Shown here one piece after another: positions 1 through 11,149 of a stretch of 64,000 bases of DNA. Under the pieces are notes generated by a model. It saw only the letters and a program-made list of their open reading frames with translations. It was not told where the DNA came from and ran no database searches. The translations under genes were made by a program, and so were the position numbers. The DNA lies in NCBI GenBank assembly GCA_963556195.1, contig OY744525.1, positions 82,380,165 through 82,444,164 of the forward strand, read 5' to 3'. The stretch comes from Sepiola atlantica. Lineage: Eukaryota > Mollusca > Cephalopoda > Sepiida > Sepiolidae. Positions within the stretch are counted from its first letter, which is position 1; each line of letters opens with the position of its first letter.

Positions 1-1
1 T

Positions 2-730
2 CCTCTAACCTACTGGGAATTTGCAGACCGAGGACTAGAAGCTGTGACCCCTAGTATGTTCCTGGGACCCAAGAAAAACCCTGGATTGATGTTGAAGCTA
101 GGAGCAAGTGACCTGACAAATACAGCTCCCCCTGGTCGCAGAAAATTAGTTGAGACAATGATGCTGCGGAATGAATGGTTGGAAAATTTCCGGCATTTGT
201 GGTATGAGGAATATCTCCTCTGTCTTAGAGAGAGGCCTCAAGGCCGATCACAGGAGTCCTTCACTAACCGAATAAGGGTAAATGATGTTGTCCTCATCAA
301 GAGCCCCCTTAAACCAAGACCATTTTGGCTATTGGGGTCCGTCTTAGAACTTTTGGAATCTGACAGGGGTGTCGTCAGATCGGCACGTATCAGGCAGAGT
401 GATGGTGCAGTGGTGGTGCATTCTCTCAAGAATCTATTTCCATTGGAGCTTTCCCTTTCACCGGAAGAGGCTGGACAAACCGCAGACTCATCGTCCCCTC
501 CCAACATTCCGAGCAGCTCCATAGGAGAGGAGGCCACACTGTGGTTATGCCCAAAATGCAATTCCCCTCAAGGAGAGGAGAACATGATTGCCTGTGATCG
601 GTGCAACGAATGGTTCCATTTTAGATGCGCGGGTGTGGAAAGGGCTCCACCGCAGAGACAGAAATGGTACTGTCCTGAGTGCGTTCCCCGCAAACGCCGG
701 CGGGGTAGACCCAGCTTACTTCCAGCATAA
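2..730 (+). CDS. BEL/Pao-type retrotransposon pol, integrase C-terminus with PHD finger (5' partial)
   Basis: The frame is open from base 2 and ends at TAA 728-730, so the gene continues left of the window. The first residues read PLTYWEFADRGLE, followed by a TPSMFLG block, as in the region after the integrase core of BEL/Pao elements. Numbering residues from the codon at base 44, residues 46-135 match the DUF5641-like integrase tail: LRERPQ, a VNDVVLI block, a VVRSARIR block and a LFPLEL end. A canonical C4HC3 PHD finger follows: C169, C172, C184, C187, H192, C195, C210, C213, with the aromatic residues in EWFH and KWYCPEC. A basic RKRRRGRPS tail resembles an AT-hook. No frameshift or internal stop is seen, so this copy may be young. 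Integrase inserts element cDNA into chromosomes; the PHD finger could read histone H3 tails and direct insertion (inference). The family call is strong; a domesticated gene is less likely. Confidence 0.85.
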   Translation, partial: PLTYWEFADRGLEAVTPSMFLGPKKNPGLMLKLGASDLTNTAPPGRRKLVETMMLRNEWLENFRHLWYEEYLLCLRERPQGRSQESFTNRIRVNDVVLIKSPLKPRPFWLLGSVLELLESDRGVVRSARIRQSDGAVVVHSLKNLFPLELSLSPEEAGQTADSSSPPNIPSSSIGEEATLWLCPKCNSPQGEENMIACDRCNEWFHFRCAGVERAPPQRQKWYCPECVPRKRRRGRPSLLPA

Positions 731-833
731 ATTAAAGGTCCTGAGTACGACTTCAAACTATAGCCTACCTCACCTCTTTTTTTCTTTCTTTTTTTTTCCT
801 TCCTCTTGTTCGGGAGTGTGTGAAAAAAAGAGG

Positions 834-1166
834 TGACGATACTCACGTGAAGAAAATCAGAGGACCGGAAGGTAAAACCCGATGCCTTCCATCTATTTAT
901 ACTAATAGGGAAGGCATTCAGTGGTTATAAAGTCTTCCTCTTATACCGGAGAGGGCATTAACATTTTGGACTTGCTTCTGTGTTAACCAGTTATCAGTTA
1001 ATCATTTGATTTGTTACCAAGCTTACAGCTACCCCCTTCCCCATCTTTAGTTATTTGTTAACTGACTTCCCGATTTCGGTGGGAAGTCGCGAATCGGCAG
1101 TGTTTCGCAAGACAACAGCACTTCTACTATTCTTACACTTCAACCAGTCGAAAGATTTTTTCGACA
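834..1166 (+). mobile_element. Possible 3' LTR of the BEL/Pao element
   Basis: A purine run (823-833, AAAAAAAGAGG) lies about 100 bases after the pol stop and could be the polypurine tract. The next bases are TG. A CA pair occurs at 1165-1166, just before a TA microsatellite. The interval holds TATA-like sites (TTATAAAG near 926) and would be 333 bp long, reasonable for an LTR. The second LTR and the target duplication cannot be seen because the element's left part is outside the window, so both boundaries are guesses. Confidence 0.35.
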
Positions 1167-1167
1167 A

Positions 1168-1226
1168 TATATATATATATATATAGTTATTCACTGACAA
1201 CTTTTCGCTGTATCAAATTTCTTCAG

Positions 1227-1276
<50 letters not shown>

Positions 1277-1327
1277 AACTACTATCATGGGAGGGTTTCA
1301 AAGTCTGTCCATTATTTTGTCCAACCC

Positions 1328-1379
<52 letters not shown>
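1168..1379. repeat. Cluster of TA microsatellites
   Basis: TA runs lie at about 1168-1186, 1243-1272 (preceded by a GT run) and 1332-1379. They are separated by short unique sequence. Predicted YIYI-type reading frames here are translation of the microsatellite and not genes. Confidence 0.9.
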
Positions 1380-1381
<2 letters not shown>

Positions 1382-2152
1382 ACCGGGTTAGTCTTCTATA
1401 TAAAACCTAGTAATCTTCTAGTTTACTCACCATGAAGAAAGAAATCGATTACATTTGTTCAATCATTTACGTGATGGGTGAGAATAAATATCCTTGGCAC
1501 TGGAGGCTTTCTTCGTCCTCTTTCTCTCTTTCTTTGTTTTTTTTTCTTTACAGCTCCGAGCATACAATCTACTTCCAAGTCCCATTTCTCTTTTTAACTC
1601 TAGGGTGTTTATATCTTCGAGGCATTCTAGTGTGAAATTATAGAATGATTTAATGATTCCTTTCTCCCACACACTTTAAATGTAGTGTTAGTCGGTGTGA
1701 GAATCACGTGCAGACGATTGGCCTAGCCGATCAGTGATTAAATAGGTGAAGAAGATGGCTAGACACCCAGCAGGATGAAAAAATAAACCCAACGGTCAGA
1801 TGGTCAATATTCTAAGGTCAACAACGATCTCTTACGTGAACATATGTATAACAAATTACAAAGGGGCCCCTTATCATACATTCAACAAAGCTAGAAGAGA
1901 TTACAACACAGCCTTATAAAAAAGTGGGGTCACGGAATAATTAACATAGACACCCAGCAGAACGCACCACCCAAGCATGAAGAAATATGTATGCTCCTTA
2001 CATGTAGGTTAAGCGCTCTGATAGAGAAAATAAGGGTTTCCACTTAGCGTAAATAAAAATTATTCTATAAAGAATAGATTTCAGTTAGATTACCGGTACT
2101 GTAGAAAATATGTAAACAAAGAACATACATATAGCGCTATAATTTATTTTAC
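1380..2152. other. No feature recognised
   Basis: Moderately AT-rich sequence. Short frames exist on both strands, without domain-like content. I see no RNA gene or clear repeat. Confidence 0.5.
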
Positions 2153-2250
2153 GGTTAATGGCGAAGACACGTGACCATTGATCACATTCATTAGAATGTG
2201 ACCAGGCATTCGGGTTTCGAATCAGAGTGTGCATATCCTTGTTACGTGTA
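2153..2250 (+). repeat. tRNA-derived SINE-like remnant
   Basis: The start TGGTTAATGGCGAAG resembles a polymerase III A box. About 60 bases later GGGTTTCGAATC matches a B box. The spacing fits a tRNA head. No body, tail or target duplication could be defined. Confidence 0.4.
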
Positions 2251-2303
2251 ATAATGAAGAGTTGTGATACGACGAAACTGCTGTCTGTGGATTAGTATAT
2301 TTT

Positions 2304-2336
2304 ATACTAGTTATACCTATCGGCGTTGCCCGTTAG
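2304..2336 (-). mobile_element. Helitron-like 3' end motif
   Basis: Read on the minus strand, the sequence has a hairpin-like core CGGGCAACGCCG followed about 11 bases later by CTAG next to A/T bases. Helitron 3' ends have a short hairpin just before CTRR. The same motif recurs several times in the window. The 5' end of the element is not identified. Confidence 0.35.
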
Positions 2337-2838
2337 TGTTTCTTTCTTTCTTTAGAGTAAACCGTTTATTTTTTGTTTTCAAAATATTAAGATTTTGTTT
2401 TTTGATATAATTTTGAAAGTTAAATTTAGTTAGTACAGTACTGTCTGGTTATTAAATTATCAATTGAACCAAATTTGTAGAAAAATCCAATTATATGTTG
2501 TTACTGTTTAAAAGAAAGAGAAGAAAATGCGGATGCCGTGACCGGCGATTGAACATTGAACCTTTATATATTTAGACTTGGGCTCTCCCATCTGATTTAA
2601 TTCGCTGCGTTATATACTAATATAATACTTGTCACAGGAAGGGTATAAGCAATAAATATAGCATCAATTAAAAAAAAAATTCTTTTTTTCGCTATGGTTT
2701 TGGTGGAAGCGCTTAAATGGTACAGCTTACAAACAAACAAAAATAATAATAATGTGGTCACGTTATTCACCCTGTTGCCGAGAATATATATTCCGAAATT
2801 CATAATGATTCGTTCTTTAGTTTAGGAGATTATCCTTT

Positions 2839-2841
<3 letters not shown>
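2337..2841. other. No feature recognised
   Basis: AT-rich sequence. A possible degenerate B-box-like stretch lies near 2545-2570 on the minus strand, too weak to call. Confidence 0.5.
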
Positions 2842-2890
<49 letters not shown>

Positions 2891-2910
2891 ATAGATAGAT
2901 AGACAGACAG
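2842..2910. repeat. TA microsatellite with GATA/GACA end
   Basis: A TA run of nearly 50 bases passes into GATAGATAGATAGACAGACAGAGAG. Confidence 0.9.
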
Positions 2911-3296
2911 AGAGTAAGAGTAAGCGTGAAGAGTGAGAGGAGAGGGTATGAATGTATATTTAATGTTCGTAATAGAAACTAAATGAAATATTTTTTGATT
3001 GCATCTGCAGAAATCTACTGAAAAGATATACTGAAAAAGAAAACGGATTAAAAATTACATCTACTTTCATTTGTATCAACCATCGACCTATAGAAATATG
3101 AAAGAAAAACGAAATATAGCCAGACGTTTCCCCCGAAGAAATAAAATAGTAATTATGATATTGTTATTGTTCTCAAATATTCAACGTTACTGGAAATTAT
3201 GAAAAGCATCGCTTTAAATAACCCGAAAAAAAAAAACGGTATTTTTTCTACATTTCTCTCTCTCATAATATATATATATCTATATATATATTAGAT
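2911..3296. other. No feature recognised
   Basis: AT-rich sequence with a short TA run near 3267-3291 and an A run at 3226-3236. No gene is visible. Confidence 0.5.
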
Positions 3297-3327
3297 ACTA
3301 GCTGGGCCAACCTGGAGTTTCCCGGGA
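3297..3327 (-). mobile_element. Degenerate Helitron-like end motif
   Basis: ACTAG at 3297-3301 is followed by GGGCCAACCTGGAG and TTTCCCGGG, a worn version of the motif at 2304, 28303 and 33744. The assignment rests on those better copies. Confidence 0.25.
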
Positions 3328-3689
3328 ATATGTGTCTTTCTTTTGTTTATCAAAATATTATTTGTAAATGCATCGGACGACTTCGCAAGATTTCTTTGTT
3401 ATTTTTAACTCATTAATTTATAAATATTCTCCCAAACCGGCATTGTCCGGGAGTCTTTTGTTCCACGCAAACAATATTTATAGATACAATGTAGGTTCAA
3501 TCGTAGCAATGTAACTGTGGGAATACTTCGGCTAAATTGATTGAAGACAGCGTTTTCCTCTTTAAATGACGTGAAGAAGCAAGACGATTATTATTACGGC
3601 GTTGTTGCAGTCTTTCATTAACTTCGGTTGATTGAGGACGTCGGGATGAGGTTACACCAGTCGAGGATCCGTTCTCGATAATCAGTCCG

Positions 3690-3975
3690 GCAGGAACTGG
3701 GCCATTTTGGTGGCCTTTTATCTACCGGGTTGAGGTATACTTCCTGGGTTTTCCTAGGAGGTGCACCTTCCCAGACTTTGCCTCCCCTCTTTCGGGAGGA
3801 GTAAGTTTATTACTTGCTGCCTGAGGCGCCCTGACCGGGAAATGCCGACGGGGTTGCCCAAGCTATTTTTGCTAGGCCAGAGTGCTCCTTCTTTAGGGGC
3901 GCTGGCTTGATCTTCCCCCACTTTCCGACCTTGTGTCACATATTCCTGCGGTGGGAGGAAGTTAAATACCCGCGT
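3690..3975 (+). repeat. U2-type SINE, body type I, head unclear
   Basis: From about 3750 the sequence follows the body of the elements at 19504, 31891, 32256 and 32861, in the opposite orientation to them. Shared blocks are TTTGCCTCCCCTCTTT, GGAGTAAGTTTATTACTTGC, TGAGGCGCCCTGACCGG, ATGCCGACGGGGTTGCC, GGCCAGAGTGCTC and CCGACCTTGTGTCACAT. The part upstream (GGCCATTTTGGTGGCC) does not align clearly to the U2 head, so this copy is diverged or 5'-rearranged. Confidence 0.75.
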
Positions 3976-4274
3976 TGAACAAAAATATTCAGAATTAATG
4001 TTAATCATTACCTTTTATGTTTAAACTTACAAATCGTCATTTCTGCTTCAATCTTCTAATCATGTACATGTGTTGCTCATTATTTTTATAATACTACAAA
4101 TTCGGTTTTTGTTCGAGATATTTAAATTCTTCAAGATCAAACTCAAACTCAATGTTTTAATCCCTGACGGCTATAATGTCTTCAATCAATTTGGACGAAA
4201 TCGGTAGCGTATTCCAACCATCATATAATATAATTGACCCATTTTTAATGATTTTCTGGAACACTGAAAAGACT

Positions 4275-4305
4275 CTCGGGCAACGCCGGATCGGGACAGC
4301 TGGTG
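4275..4305 (+). mobile_element. Degenerate Helitron-like end motif
   Basis: CTCGGGCAACGCCGG, then GGACAGCTGG. The hairpin core matches the copies at 2304 and 14719, but the terminal CTAG is changed to CTGG. Confidence 0.25.
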
Positions 4306-5298
4306 TAATGAAATCGTCCAAAATATACATTTACACAGTAATATTCGAGGAATATATAGCAAAGTTATAACTGTGATACCGGCTGTAGTTTTTGTAACTT
4401 ATTTGAATACCTATACATTACTGATAACGTTACACAAAACGAAGCTACACGTGTATTGCTATGTATTGGATTTGCTTGACGAATTACCAGTGACAAAACA
4501 ATGACATACTCGCACATACATATTTGCTTTATCTAATCTATAAAATTAAGTCAATCGGGTTTTCCATGTAAGACCTGATAGCAATACGCCCAAGAAATCG
4601 ATATTTTATGAGGTCAAGTCAATGTTTATTTTTCTGCTTACTACCATGTTCTTTACAACAAATTATTCGATTGCCCTTCAGTTCCTTAAATCAAAACTTT
4701 CAACATAGGATTGCCGTTACAATGGACATTTTCCTGGACGATGACCGTAACGGATTCTGCTGCTTAAATCTTTAAAAAAAAAAAAAAAAATCGACATTAA
4801 TCTATCTTTCACAGCTTTCGATAAGATTGAATATTAAAATAGTTTTCTTACTATTTCTAGCATATAATGCTGATGCAATAATTTGCATGAGAAAAACTTA
4901 TTCATGATATTGTTTTTGTTTAAAACACAATTTCGTTCAAACATACACACTTCATAAAAAATTATTAAAAACAAAATACACAAACTATTTCTTTTATTCT
5001 CGCCACAAAAGATAATCATTAAGAAATTGAATAATGGCCGACAAATTACCGTCAAAGGAGAATGTTCAGTTTTCTTAAAATAGAATTATCTCGATTGCTA
5101 TACAATATCGATACAAACTAAAATACGTGTAACTTATAAAATAAAGAATAATAATATGGGGGTTAGGGTTAGATGCACTTGTTTCTGGAATGATTTATTT
5201 CTCCTCCAGGAAACCAATACCAAAATATCAAAGAGAATGTTTAGATTAACTCATATGTTTTTGTCACAGAAATTAAGACGCTCGGTCACGGCGTGTAT

Positions 5299-5336
<38 letters not shown>

Positions 5337-6330
5337 AATGAAAGCGAAAAAAATTACAATTAAATATTTCAAAATTATCTTTTACTTATTCATAAATAGT
5401 ATTACACAACTCAACTTATTTTATCATATTCAAATGGAAGGGGGTAATAATGCATTCTATGAGACCCCTTTCAAGGAAAACATATACAAAAGACGTTCTC
5501 ATGATAATTTTCATAAGTAAATGATCATTCTAACTTAATTCGAAGTTTGTAGCTCTGATAACAAACAACACAAGACAGAAATAATAACAGAAAGTCACAC
5601 GGACAATTTTCCTAATTCAAATATAAAGATATGCAATTGCAGAACGCGTATGTTTTGATGGCTCTAATAAAACGAAAATTGCAAAAGGGAATTGCAATCC
5701 GGAAGAAGATTCAAGGGCAGCTTATTTGCTAATCATACTAATATACGTTATCAAAGGCACGGAGCTACTCAATATGATGTATTAAGATATTTAGAGTTAA
5801 GTAATAAGGTAGATTTTGTCAAGATTGCGCTACCGTACTTTGTAGATTACCCGATGGATTCGCATTCTATTGCGATTTACTTCGGCAATACAATAATTCT
5901 ATGTCAGCAAAAGGAATAAGAAAAGGAGAAAAAAGCATTTGTTGTACTATACCAAGTGAAAATGTAACAATTGTTATGTTCCCTGATATAAGATGTTTAC
6001 TAAATCAACGATACGAAATCAGTTTTAACTGTAGGCACTTCAAACGTTAAACTCTGATTAAGTTTGTGAACAATCTAGAAAATTTAACATAAATAACAAC
6101 AATATAGCACAAACATTAATGCATGCCTAGATAGGTATAATTTGTTATAAGAGGTAGAATCCTAGTAAACTAATAAAACTAGGAGATCCAGTCTTAATTA
6201 AAAGATTAAAAATAAATAATACAACTAAAAATATATCTAATAACTTTTTTTAAGACGGGAAATACTTTAAGTGACATAGGTTATCATATTACATGTATAA
6301 ATCAAATCATAGACTTGTCGTTTTTAATGT
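4306..6330. other. No feature recognised over about 2 kb
   Basis: AT-rich, low-information sequence. It contains a poly-A run near 4773-4789 and a CA/TA run at 5300-5336. Several 60-85 residue frames occur, none with a recognisable domain or an accompanying splice or promoter context I would trust. Confidence 0.5.
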
Positions 6331-6850
6331 TGCTGCAATAAGAGTAATAATAGTAGTAATAATGATAGTGGCTGTAGTGATAATAGTAGTAGCAGAAGTA
6401 ATGAAAATAGCAATAATAATAGTATCTACAATAATAACAGTAGTAATAAGTATTACAATAATAGTAATAATAATAGTAGTGATAGTAAAAATAATAGTAA
6501 TATAATGAATAGTTATAATAATAATGATAGTAATAGTGATAATAATAGTAGTGATAGTAAAATAATAGTAATACAATGAATAGTTATAATAATAATGATA
6601 GAAATAGTGATAGTAGTTGTAATAATCGTAATAATGATAATAAGAATATAGAAATAGTAGTAATAATAATATTAATAATAAGTGTAGCAATAATAATAAT
6701 TATGATATCAATAATAGGGATAAAAATAATGACAATAGTAGTAGTAATAATAACAATAATACTAATAGTAATAGAAATAATAATAATGTGAATATTTATA
6801 GTAATAATAATAATGATAGTAATAATGATAGTAATAGATTAAGTAAAATT
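6331..6850. repeat. AAT/AGT/GAT-rich trinucleotide tract
   Basis: About 500 bases made almost wholly of ATA, GTA, AAT and GAT triplets in changing order, with very few C on the plus strand. Long apparent frames on both strands (isoleucine/valine-rich on plus, tyrosine-rich on minus) are by-products of the triplet repeat. Confidence 0.85.
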
Positions 6851-7325
6851 TTCATAATTTCAAAATATATATTAGTATTAGTTAATACACGGTTAATTCT
6901 TATGATCAAAATTATCTGATGATGACCTTAAACATTATAGTTTTTTTTTAATTTAAGTATTTGGATTAAATGTACGGCATAGCCCTAATGTTATCTCTCA
7001 GTATACTTATTTGTTGATTTATTTATTTTCTTAACTCACCCGTGCTTGCTCTGTTTAACGTATGTCAAAATGATAGCCGCCCGAGACGAGAAAGAGGCGT
7101 TCATTAGGATATAAAAGGGAACTAGGGGCTTATTAGTGCAAATTTGGAGGGTCAGCTGACCGTGACCTATATTTAGCCGACACCAAATTTGATCGAGTTT
7201 GAATCTTGTCCTTTTTGTCTTTCTCTCTTTCAACTGGTGACATCTCCAATGCGGGATTCTCACTTTTTATTCAGTCGTTGAAAAGGTGTAGTTGCATCGA
7301 AACGTTGGTTGATTGACGTAAGACT
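6851..7325. other. Unassigned; one GAAACGTT motif
   Basis: No gene recognised. Around 7292-7315 the sequence CATCGAAACGTTGGTTG resembles the ends of the foldback element at 9206-9536. It may be one end of a related element whose other end was replaced by the adjoining minisatellite. Confidence 0.4.
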
Positions 7326-8425
7326 ATAATATCTTTTATATAATTATATATATATATACTATTTTTTATATAATTATATATATATATACTATTTTTTATA
7401 TAATTATATATATATATACTATTTTTTATATAATTATATATATATACTATTTTTTATATAATTATATATATATATATATATACTAGTTTTTATATAATAA
7501 TATATATATACTAGTTTTTAAATAATAATATATATATACTATTTTTTATATAGTAATATATATATATATATACTATTTTTTTATAATTATATATATATAT
7601 ATACTATTTTTTAATAATTATATATATACATACATACTATTTTTTATATAATTATATATATACATACATACTATTTTTTATATAATTATATATATATATA
7701 TACTATTTTTTATATAATTATATATATATATATACTATTTTTTATATAATTATATATATATATATACTATTTTTTATATAATTATATATATACATATACT
7801 ATTTTTTATATAATTATATATATACTATTTTTATATAATTATATATATATATATATACTATTTTTTATATAATTATATATATATATATACTATTTTTTTA
7901 TATAATTATATATATATATACTATTTTTTATATAATTATATATATATATACTATTTTTTATATTTAATTATATATATATATATACTATTTTTAATATAAT
8001 TATATATATATATACTATTTTTTATATAATTACATATATATATATACTATTTTTTATATAATTATATATATATATACTATTTTTTATATAATTATATATA
8101 TATATACTATTTTTTATATAATTATATATATATACTATTTTTTATATAATTATATATATATACTATTTTTTATATAATTATATATATATACTATTTTTTA
8201 TATAATTATATATATATACTATTTTTTATATAATTATATATATATACTATTTTTTATATAATTATATATATATACTATTTTTTATATAATTATATATATA
8301 TATACTATTTTTTATATAATTATATATATATACTATTTTTTATATAATTATATATATATACTATTTTTTATATAATTATATATATATACTATTTTTTATA
8401 TAATTATATATATACTATTTTTATA

Positions 8426-8492
<67 letters not shown>
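7326..8492. repeat. AT minisatellite, 28-38 bp period
   Basis: Some 35-40 copies of a unit made of CTATTTTTTATATAATTA plus a TA run of variable length. Unit length differs mainly through the TA count. Occasional variants have CTAGTTTTTA or ACATACATAC. The array ends in a pure TA run of about 60 bases (8430-8490). Confidence 0.95.
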
Positions 8493-8554
8493 TGACCACT
8501 ACATTAATGCTGAATATAAATAATTCATCACCTCGAAACAAGGAGAAATTTAGC

Positions 8555-8910
8555 TGCTAAACGGCAACGACATCAAGTCCGTCCTGAATTTGTATACCTC
8601 GGCAGCAACATCCAGTTAGCGAAAAGAGACATCAAAATCCGCAAAAGCAAGTTCTGATCGATCAGTGTCCTTGATGGACTGCACACCATCATGAAATACC
8701 CCCTCTCTGACAATTTTGATAGGGACATTTTTGGGGGTCACGGTGGAATCTGTCTTGCTTCACGGCTCAAGCACTTATGAACTGCCAGCATTAAGCATCA
8801 TTTGATGACAAATACATATGCATGTAACGAGTTGCATCGGACATCAGTTGGAGGAAACACTCAACCAAGAAACACCTATATGTGGACATAGCGAAACTGA
8901 GAAAGGATGC

Positions 8911-8983
<73 letters not shown>

Positions 8984-9200
8984 GACTTCGGCTTGCTGGT
9001 CACTTCTAGACAAGTCAGACATTATGAGTCACACTCCCCTATGGAATCCATTACGCTGCAAAAGTTCAGTCGGAAGATCTCATCACACCTACATCGATCA
9101 ACTTGTAGAAGATTCTAGATGTCTTCTGGAGGACATGCCGACAGCGATCTGACAGAGATGGTTAGAGGAAACGAGTCAAAAGGAATCTCGACGGTCTACG
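8555..9200 (+). pseudogene. Decayed LINE reverse transcriptase C-terminal region
   Basis: In one frame 8582-8650 reads EFVYLGSNIQ, a one-residue step, then KRDIKIRKSK and a stop. This matches the YLGS...DI.IRK block common in LINE polymerases after the catalytic domain. Later pieces in shifted frames fit the same protein tail: KLRKDARERE at 8894-8922, LRLAGHF at 8989-9009, and further downstream an arginine-rich RDG..RKRVK segment near 9155-9180. In-frame stops and frameshifts show it is dead. A GA microsatellite lies between the second and third pieces. The exact LINE clade cannot be fixed by eye. Confidence 0.65.
8912..8985. repeat. GA microsatellite inside the LINE remnant
   Basis: About 33 GA units, directly after codons reading K-L-R-K-D-A-R and directly before codons for L-R-L-A-G-H. 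Related LINE proteins have an arginine/glutamate-rich stretch here, so the repeat probably grew from AGAGAG codons. Confidence 0.9.
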
Positions 9201-9205
9201 CAGAT

Positions 9206-9536
9206 CAACCAACGTTTCGACGTTGACACGTCTTCTGGGGACTCTAAAGTGATTTAAGTAATACACATTGAAATTATACATAGGAAAACAGACAACAAAT
9301 TGTGCCAGTCGGAAGCTACCTTCATTAAAGATGTCTTCCTACGATTAGATGGCCCCTGCTCCTTACCCCAACACATTTGGCGAGTTCATAGGAATTTAAC
9401 CTCCACGCAATGCGTAAGACCTTTTCATCCACCTCATCTTACCTCCCTTACCAAACCTTTAATTTTTCAATCCATACGGTTACTTAAATCACTTTTGAGT
9501 CTCTAAGAGACGTGTTAACGTCGAAACGTTAGTTGT
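9206..9536. mobile_element. Foldback/MITE-like element with about 55-bp inverted ends
   Basis: Left arm 9207-9261 (AACGTTTCGACGTTGACACG through GTGATTTAAGTAA) is an imperfect inverted copy of right arm 9480-9536 (TTACTTAAATCAC through GTCGAAACGTTAGTTG). The interior of about 220 bases holds no recognised gene. The element sits just beyond the LINE remnant. No target duplication could be read. Confidence 0.7.
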
Positions 9537-9829
9537 CCCCCATAGATTGTTTCTAAATTGTTTTATAATGTTAGTTATAAAAGCTCTACTCACGTATTGA
9601 GCACTTTAAAAAATATTAGTTTTAAGTTCATGTTAACTAATACATATATAACATATTTTAGGACATTTTCCTGAGTATTTGCATCAATAACAACAACATG
9701 ATAAATATAAATAAATAATTTCATGACTGGCCAAATGTTATCGTATTTCAATTCGAAACACCCTCAAGATATTCACTTAAATACTTTCTTATTGACATTT
9801 CTATATACCAGATATCTCTGTTTATATAA

Positions 9830-10343
9830 AGTTTGGTATGTGTATATGTCTATATATTTGTATGCACATGATCATTATGAATTTTGGAACACAGCTGGTA
9901 GACTTAAGGAATGGTAAGGTGTGCTATATTTAGTTTATTTTAGTTTTACGCAAAGTGCGTAAGCAGGTGCTAGGAGACATTCGATAAAAATTAGATGTAT
10001 TCGATTTTTGTGAAATTTTGACATTAGGTATTAAATATCAATTAATAAATATTGTTTAAAAATCCAAATATTTCAGATTTGCATTAAATTTGATTCATAG
10101 TCATTAGACACCAATAAAGCATATAGATTACTAGAATTTTATTTTTTTTAAAGATTCCTTAACTTTTAGACATTTCCTAGAATCAAAATCGTGTAATAGA
10201 TTTCGAACATAATTCGAGTAAGGATTCTAGCAATAAGGTAGCATTATATCTTCATTTTAATCTTCGTGAGAGAATATAAAAAGTCATGCAAAACTGTTCT
10301 TCAGGGAATTAATTTTTCCCGTTTTGGGAAGAGTATTCTCCTA

Positions 10344-10345
<2 letters not shown>
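9830..10345 (+). repeat. Dispersed repeat family A, copy 1
   Basis: Begins with GTATGTGTATATGTCTATAT. Landmarks shared with the other copies are GATCATTATGAATTTTGGAA, GCTATATTTAGTTTA, TTACGCAAAG, ATATTTCAGATTTGCATT, TTTTAGACATTTCCTAGAAT, CATTTTAATCTTCGTG, ATGCAAAACTGTTCTTC and an end reading AGTATTCTCCTAGTATATA. No coding capacity is visible. The termini run into TA microsatellites. Confidence 0.75.

Positions 10346-10403
<58 letters not shown>
10346..10403. repeat. TA microsatellite at the end of family A copy 1
   Basis: Pure TA run immediately following the family A terminus. Confidence 0.9.
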
Positions 10404-10406
<3 letters not shown>

Positions 10407-10500
10407 CCAGGTAGGGTAAAAATCCACAGGGTAGAAATCCAAAGGGAATCAAACCGGGCTTATAAAAGAGTGCTCAATAAAAAATATAGAGCTGTATTGT
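10404..10500 (-). repeat. Dispersed repeat family D, copy 1
   Basis: ATAATCCAGGTAGGGTAAAA and the following bases (CCACAGGGTAG, TTATAAAAGAGTG, CTCAATA) are the reverse complement, with changes, of 15986-16072. A TA run adjoins each copy. Confidence 0.6.
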
Positions 10501-10505
10501 AACAA

Positions 10506-10508
<3 letters not shown>

Positions 10509-10565
<57 letters not shown>

Positions 10566-10566
10566 T
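10509..10566. repeat. TA microsatellite ending in GA
   Basis: TA run 10509-10556, then GAGAGAGAG. Confidence 0.9.
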
Positions 10567-11073
10567 GGGGAGGGGAAGTATAATTTTTTCATCTTTTGCT
10601 GAGAGCGTTTCTGCGTGGTGACGATTAAAAGCGGGTATTACTGTTAAAATCACAACTGACGGAAAGTCAATTAAAGGGGATGAATTAAATTAATATTAAA
10701 ATAGATGAGATATTAATAATATTTGGAGCTCATTCTAAGAAAAGATTTCATTTGGGAAAACCTTGCGTCTTGTAAATAAAATGATAGATTTTGTTATTCT
10801 TTTGAAATTTCAAATCCCAAATCTGTAAATATTGATGAGATTTTTTTAAAAGAAAAAGCTGAGGAAGTAAGCGCTAGAAAGTGATTGATTCAAAAATCTA
10901 TAGATTCGAAATTCAATTTGGAAATACATGCGTTTTCGTTTCCTTATTCATTTATTATGCTATTGTTTCCATTGTAAATATCCGACAAAAGGTTATATGA
11001 TATACCGAACCGTTATATTGACGAAATAAGGTTGTTCACATAAAATTATTTCCTAGTCATTTTTATACCACAC

Positions 11074-11076
<3 letters not shown>
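10567..11076. other. No feature recognised
   Basis: AT-rich sequence without identifiable gene or repeat boundary. It is probably old repeat. Confidence 0.45.

Positions 11077-11131
<55 letters not shown>
11077..11131. repeat. TA microsatellite
   Basis: Pure TA run next to family A copy 2. Confidence 0.9.
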
Positions 11132-11135
<4 letters not shown>

Positions 11136-11149
11136 AGAAACATATATAT

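Noticed and set aside
6307..6690. Tyrosine-rich 127-codon frame on the minus strand
   Set aside because: It is the trinucleotide AAT/AGT tract read backwards, and the plus strand gives an equally long isoleucine-rich frame.
7326..8492. Centromeric satellite
   Set aside because: About 1.2 kb with highly variable unit length; nothing indicates centromere function.
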